A model generated the notes under the pieces. It did no database searches and was not told where the DNA came from. It saw nothing but the letters and a program-made list of their open reading frames with translations. DNA of 64,000 bases from Bombus terrestris (lineage: Eukaryota; Arthropoda; Insecta; Hymenoptera; Apidae), in assembly GCF_910591885.1 (NCBI RefSeq), contig NW_025963552.1, positions 3,968,001 to 4,032,000 of the forward strand. Direction: 5' to 3'. A program made the position numbers and the translations under genes. This document shows, one piece after another, positions 61,459-64,000 of this stretch; the stretch's first letter is position 1; each line of letters begins with the position of its first letter.

Positions 61459-63981
61459 ATGCATATTGCAAGGTATATGTATACCTTGCAAATTGTGATC
61501 GTTGCTCGCTCGCTCCGCTCGCTCGTAAAAATTTAGTCCAACCTCACATCCGATCCGACACGTTCGCAAATTCGAAATAAGTCGCCTTCATATCGAATGA
61601 CTAACGCAAGAGGGATTGGTTTTAGGTTAGGCTATAGTTTTCGAGCGAGCGCAGCGAGCGAGAGACGCGTAAAGGTGTGTCACAATCCAACGGTTTGGCA
61701 CATACGGACATTGAAACATTCGCACCAGCCCGAGGAGCCGGAAGTCTTTATCCCATTGCCTACTGACAAATGTTTACAGTTTATGAATAGTATCACATAA
61801 ATAGTACTATTTCCACATACTAAAGTGCAATGTGATGTCCGAAGTGGCTGACAAAATTAGGTACTAACACGATATATATGCATATTGCAAGGTATATGTA
61901 TACCTTGCAAATTGTGATCGTTTCTCGCTCGCTCCGCTCGCTCGTCAAAATCTACTCCCACCTCACAACCGATCCGACACGTTCGCAAATTCAAAATAAG
62001 TCGCCTTCATATCGAATGACTGACGCAAGAAGCATTGGTTTTAGGTTAGGCTATAGTTTTCGAGCGAGCGCAGCGAGCGAGTGACGCGTAAAGGTGTGTC
62101 ACAATCCGACGGTTTGGCACATACGGACAATGAAACATTCGCACCAGCCCGAGGAGCCGGAAGTCTTTATCCTATTGCCTACTGACAAATGTTTACAGTT
62201 TATGAATAGTATCACATAAATAGTACTATTTCCACATACTACAGTGCAATGTGATGTCCGAAATGGCTGACAAAATTAGGTAATAACACGAAATGTATGC
62301 AAGGCAATATAAGGTATATGTATAGCTTGGAAATTGTGATCGTTGATCGCTCGCTCCGCTCGCTCGTAAAAATTTAGTCCAACCTCACATACGATCCGAC
62401 ACGTTCGCAAATTCGAAATAAGTCGCCTTCATATCTAATGACTAACGCAAGAGGGATTGGTTTTAGGTTAGGCTATAGTTTTCGAGCGAGCGCAGCGAGC
62501 GAGAGACGCGTAAAGGTGTGTCACAATCCAACGGTTTGGCACATACGGACATTGAAACATTCGCACCAGCCCGAGGAGCCGGAAGTCTTTATCCCATTGC
62601 CTACTGACAAATGTTTACAGTTTATGAGTAGTATCACATAAATAGTACTATTTCCACATACTAAAGTGCAATGTGATGTCCGAAGTGGCTGACAAAATTA
62701 GGTACTAACACGATATATATGCATATTGCAAGGTATATGTATACCTTGCAAATTGTGATCGTTTCTCGCTCGCTCCGCTCGCTCGTCAAAATCTACTCCC
62801 ACCTCACAACCGATCCGACACGTTCGCAAATTCAAAATAAGTCGCCTTCATATCGAATGTCTGACGCAAGAAGCATTGGTTTTAGGTTAGGCTATAGTTT
62901 TCGAGCGAGCGCAGCGAGCGAGAGACGCGTAAAGGTGTGTCACAATCCGACGGTTTGGCACATACGGACATTGAAACATTCGCACCAGCCCGAGGAGCCG
63001 GAAGTCTTTATCCTATAGCCTACTGACAAATGTTTACAGTTTATGAATAGTATCACATAAATAGTACTATTTCCAAATACTACAGTGCAATGTGATGTCC
63101 GAAATGGCTGACAAAATTAGGTAATAACACGAAATGTATGCAAGGCAATATAAGGTATATGTATAGCTTGGAAATTGTGATCGTTGATCGCTCGCTCCGC
63201 TCGCTCGTAAAAATTTAGTCCAACCTCACATACGATCCGACACGTTCGCAAATTCGAAATAAGTCGCCTTCATATCTAATGACTAACGCAAGAGGGATTG
63301 GTTTTAGGTTAGGCTATAGTTTTCGAGCGAGCGCAGCGAGCGAGAGACGCGTAAACATGTGTCACAATCCAACGGTTTGGCACATACGGACATTGAAACA
63401 TTCGCACCAGCCCGAGTAGCCGGAAGTCTTTATCCTATTGCCTACTGACAAATGTTTACAGTTTATGAATAGTATCACATAAATAGTACTATTTCCACAT
63501 ACTACAGTGCAATGTGATGTCCGAAATGGCTGACAAAATTAGGTAATAACACGAAATGTATGCAAGGCAATATAAGCTATATGTATAGCTTGGAAATTGT
63601 GATCGTTGATCGCTCGCTCCGCTCGCTCGTAAAAATTTAGTCCAACCTCACATCCGATCCGACACGTTCGCAAATTCGAAATATGTCGCCACCATATCGA
63701 ATAATGAACGCAAGATGGATTGGTTTTAGGTTACGCTATAGTTTTCGAGCGAGCGCAGCGAGCGAGTGACGCGTAAAGGTGTGTCACAATCCAACAGTTT
63801 GGCACATACTGACATTGAAATATTCGCACCAGCCCGAGGAGCCGGAAGTCTTTATCATATTGCCTACTGACAAATGTTTACAGTTTGTGAATAGTATCAC
63901 ATAAATAGTACTATTTCCACATACTAAAGTGCAATGTGATGTCCGAAGTGGCTGACAAAATTAGGTACTAACACGATATAT
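61459..63981 (+). repeat. Right-end hexamer D-E-F-E-F-F', copy 3 (2523 bp)
   Basis: Monomers start at 61459, 61878, 62297, 62719, 63138 and 63560. It follows copy 2 directly in the same phase. Its D has an intact left arm (CTCCGCTCG) and CATCCGATCC where copy 2 has CTCCAGTCG and CATACGATCC. The F' tail markers CCAACAGTTTGG and GAAATATTCGC are shared with copy 2 but not copy 1. Confidence 0.9.
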
Positions 63982-64000
63982 ATGCATATTGCAAGGTATA
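63982..64000 (+). repeat. Start of next D monomer at right edge
   Basis: Nineteen bases with the D head (ATGCATATTGCAAGGTATA). Its position right after an F' fits the start of a fourth hexamer, so the array continues beyond the window. Confidence 0.85.

Larger units (their letters stand above)
1..64000 (+). repeat. Satellite DNA array, 422/419-bp monomer, higher-order repeats
   Basis: The sequence repeats itself every 422 or 419 bp from the first base to the last. There are 151 complete monomers between 373 and 63981: 112 of 422 bp, 38 of 419 bp and one of 423 bp. These lengths add up exactly to the 63609-bp span, so no foreign sequence is inserted. All monomers lie in the same orientation and most differences are single-base. 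Monomers fall into ordered types (A, B, C, D, and E, F, F' at the right end), which is higher-order repeat organisation as known for centromeric and heterochromatic satellites. No gene, RNA gene or transposon is seen. That the array lies in eukaryotic heterochromatin is inferred from size and organisation; the chromosome position is unknown. Confidence 0.97.

Noticed and set aside
1..64000. CRISPR array
   Set aside because: The period is 419-422 bp and the sequence is repetitive throughout; there are no short direct repeats separated by unique spacers and no cas-like genes.
1..64000. Ribosomal DNA intergenic spacer or tandem RNA genes
   Set aside because: No rRNA or tRNA sequence or fold could be recognised in the monomer, and 64 kb contains no rRNA unit.
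1..64000. Pure assembly artefact
   Set aside because: Private markers in many monomers, ordered duplications of several different sizes and a distinct right-end family argue against simple copying by an assembler. Exact copy number still needs long-read support.

Overview
The whole 64 kb window is one uninterrupted satellite DNA array. I see no credible protein-coding gene, RNA gene, transposon or unique sequence anywhere in it. Setting the monomer boundary at the ATG of the motif ATGCAAGGCAAC (or ATGCATATTGCAAGG), the window holds 151 complete head-to-tail monomers, starting at 373 and ending at 63981. They are flanked by a 372-bp partial monomer at the left edge and 19 bp of the next one at the right edge. 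All monomers point the same way. Only three lengths occur: 422 bp (112 copies), 419 bp (38 copies) and 423 bp (one copy, 5853-6275). The sum of these lengths matches the span exactly, so nothing else is inserted. The array continues past both edges.

The organism cannot be named from the sequence. A long, gapless, ordered satellite with higher-order repeats indicates a eukaryotic nuclear chromosome, most likely centromeric, pericentromeric, subtelomeric or sex-chromosome heterochromatin. A TTAGGTTAGG(C) stretch in every monomer recalls arthropod (TTAGG) or nematode (TTAGGC) telomere units. That is only a weak hint towards an invertebrate.

I use these monomer names. A, B and C are 422 bp and differ at one diagnostic base: CCGATcCGACACG in A, CCGATaCGACACG in B, CCGATtCGACAAG in C. 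Typical A and B look identical apart from that base, while C has several more changes. D is 419 bp and its head carries a perfect 12-bp-arm palindrome. E (419 bp), F and F' (422 bp) are diverged relatives found only at the right end. The main array (about 1-53467) is built on a D-A-B-C tetramer of 1685 bp, with expansions (B-B-B, A-B-A-B-A-B), losses (D-A-C, D-B-C), hybrids and local variant families. The right part (53468-64000) is older-looking. It has three copies of a different 2523-bp hexamer, D-E-F-E-F-F', at 53887, 58936 and 61459, with a 2.1-kb patch of main-array-like monomers at 56410-58513. About 2.5 kb or more of this part is duplicated at a 5049-bp offset.

Each monomer has a fixed internal layout: a GC-rich 21-bp arm and its near-perfect inverted partner 116 bp downstream, the telomere-like TTAGGTTAGG between them, a 17-bp sequence resembling a CENP-B box, and a 14-bp perfect palindrome near the end. 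The open frames of 67-114 codons in most monomers are by-products of the repeat and are not annotated as genes.
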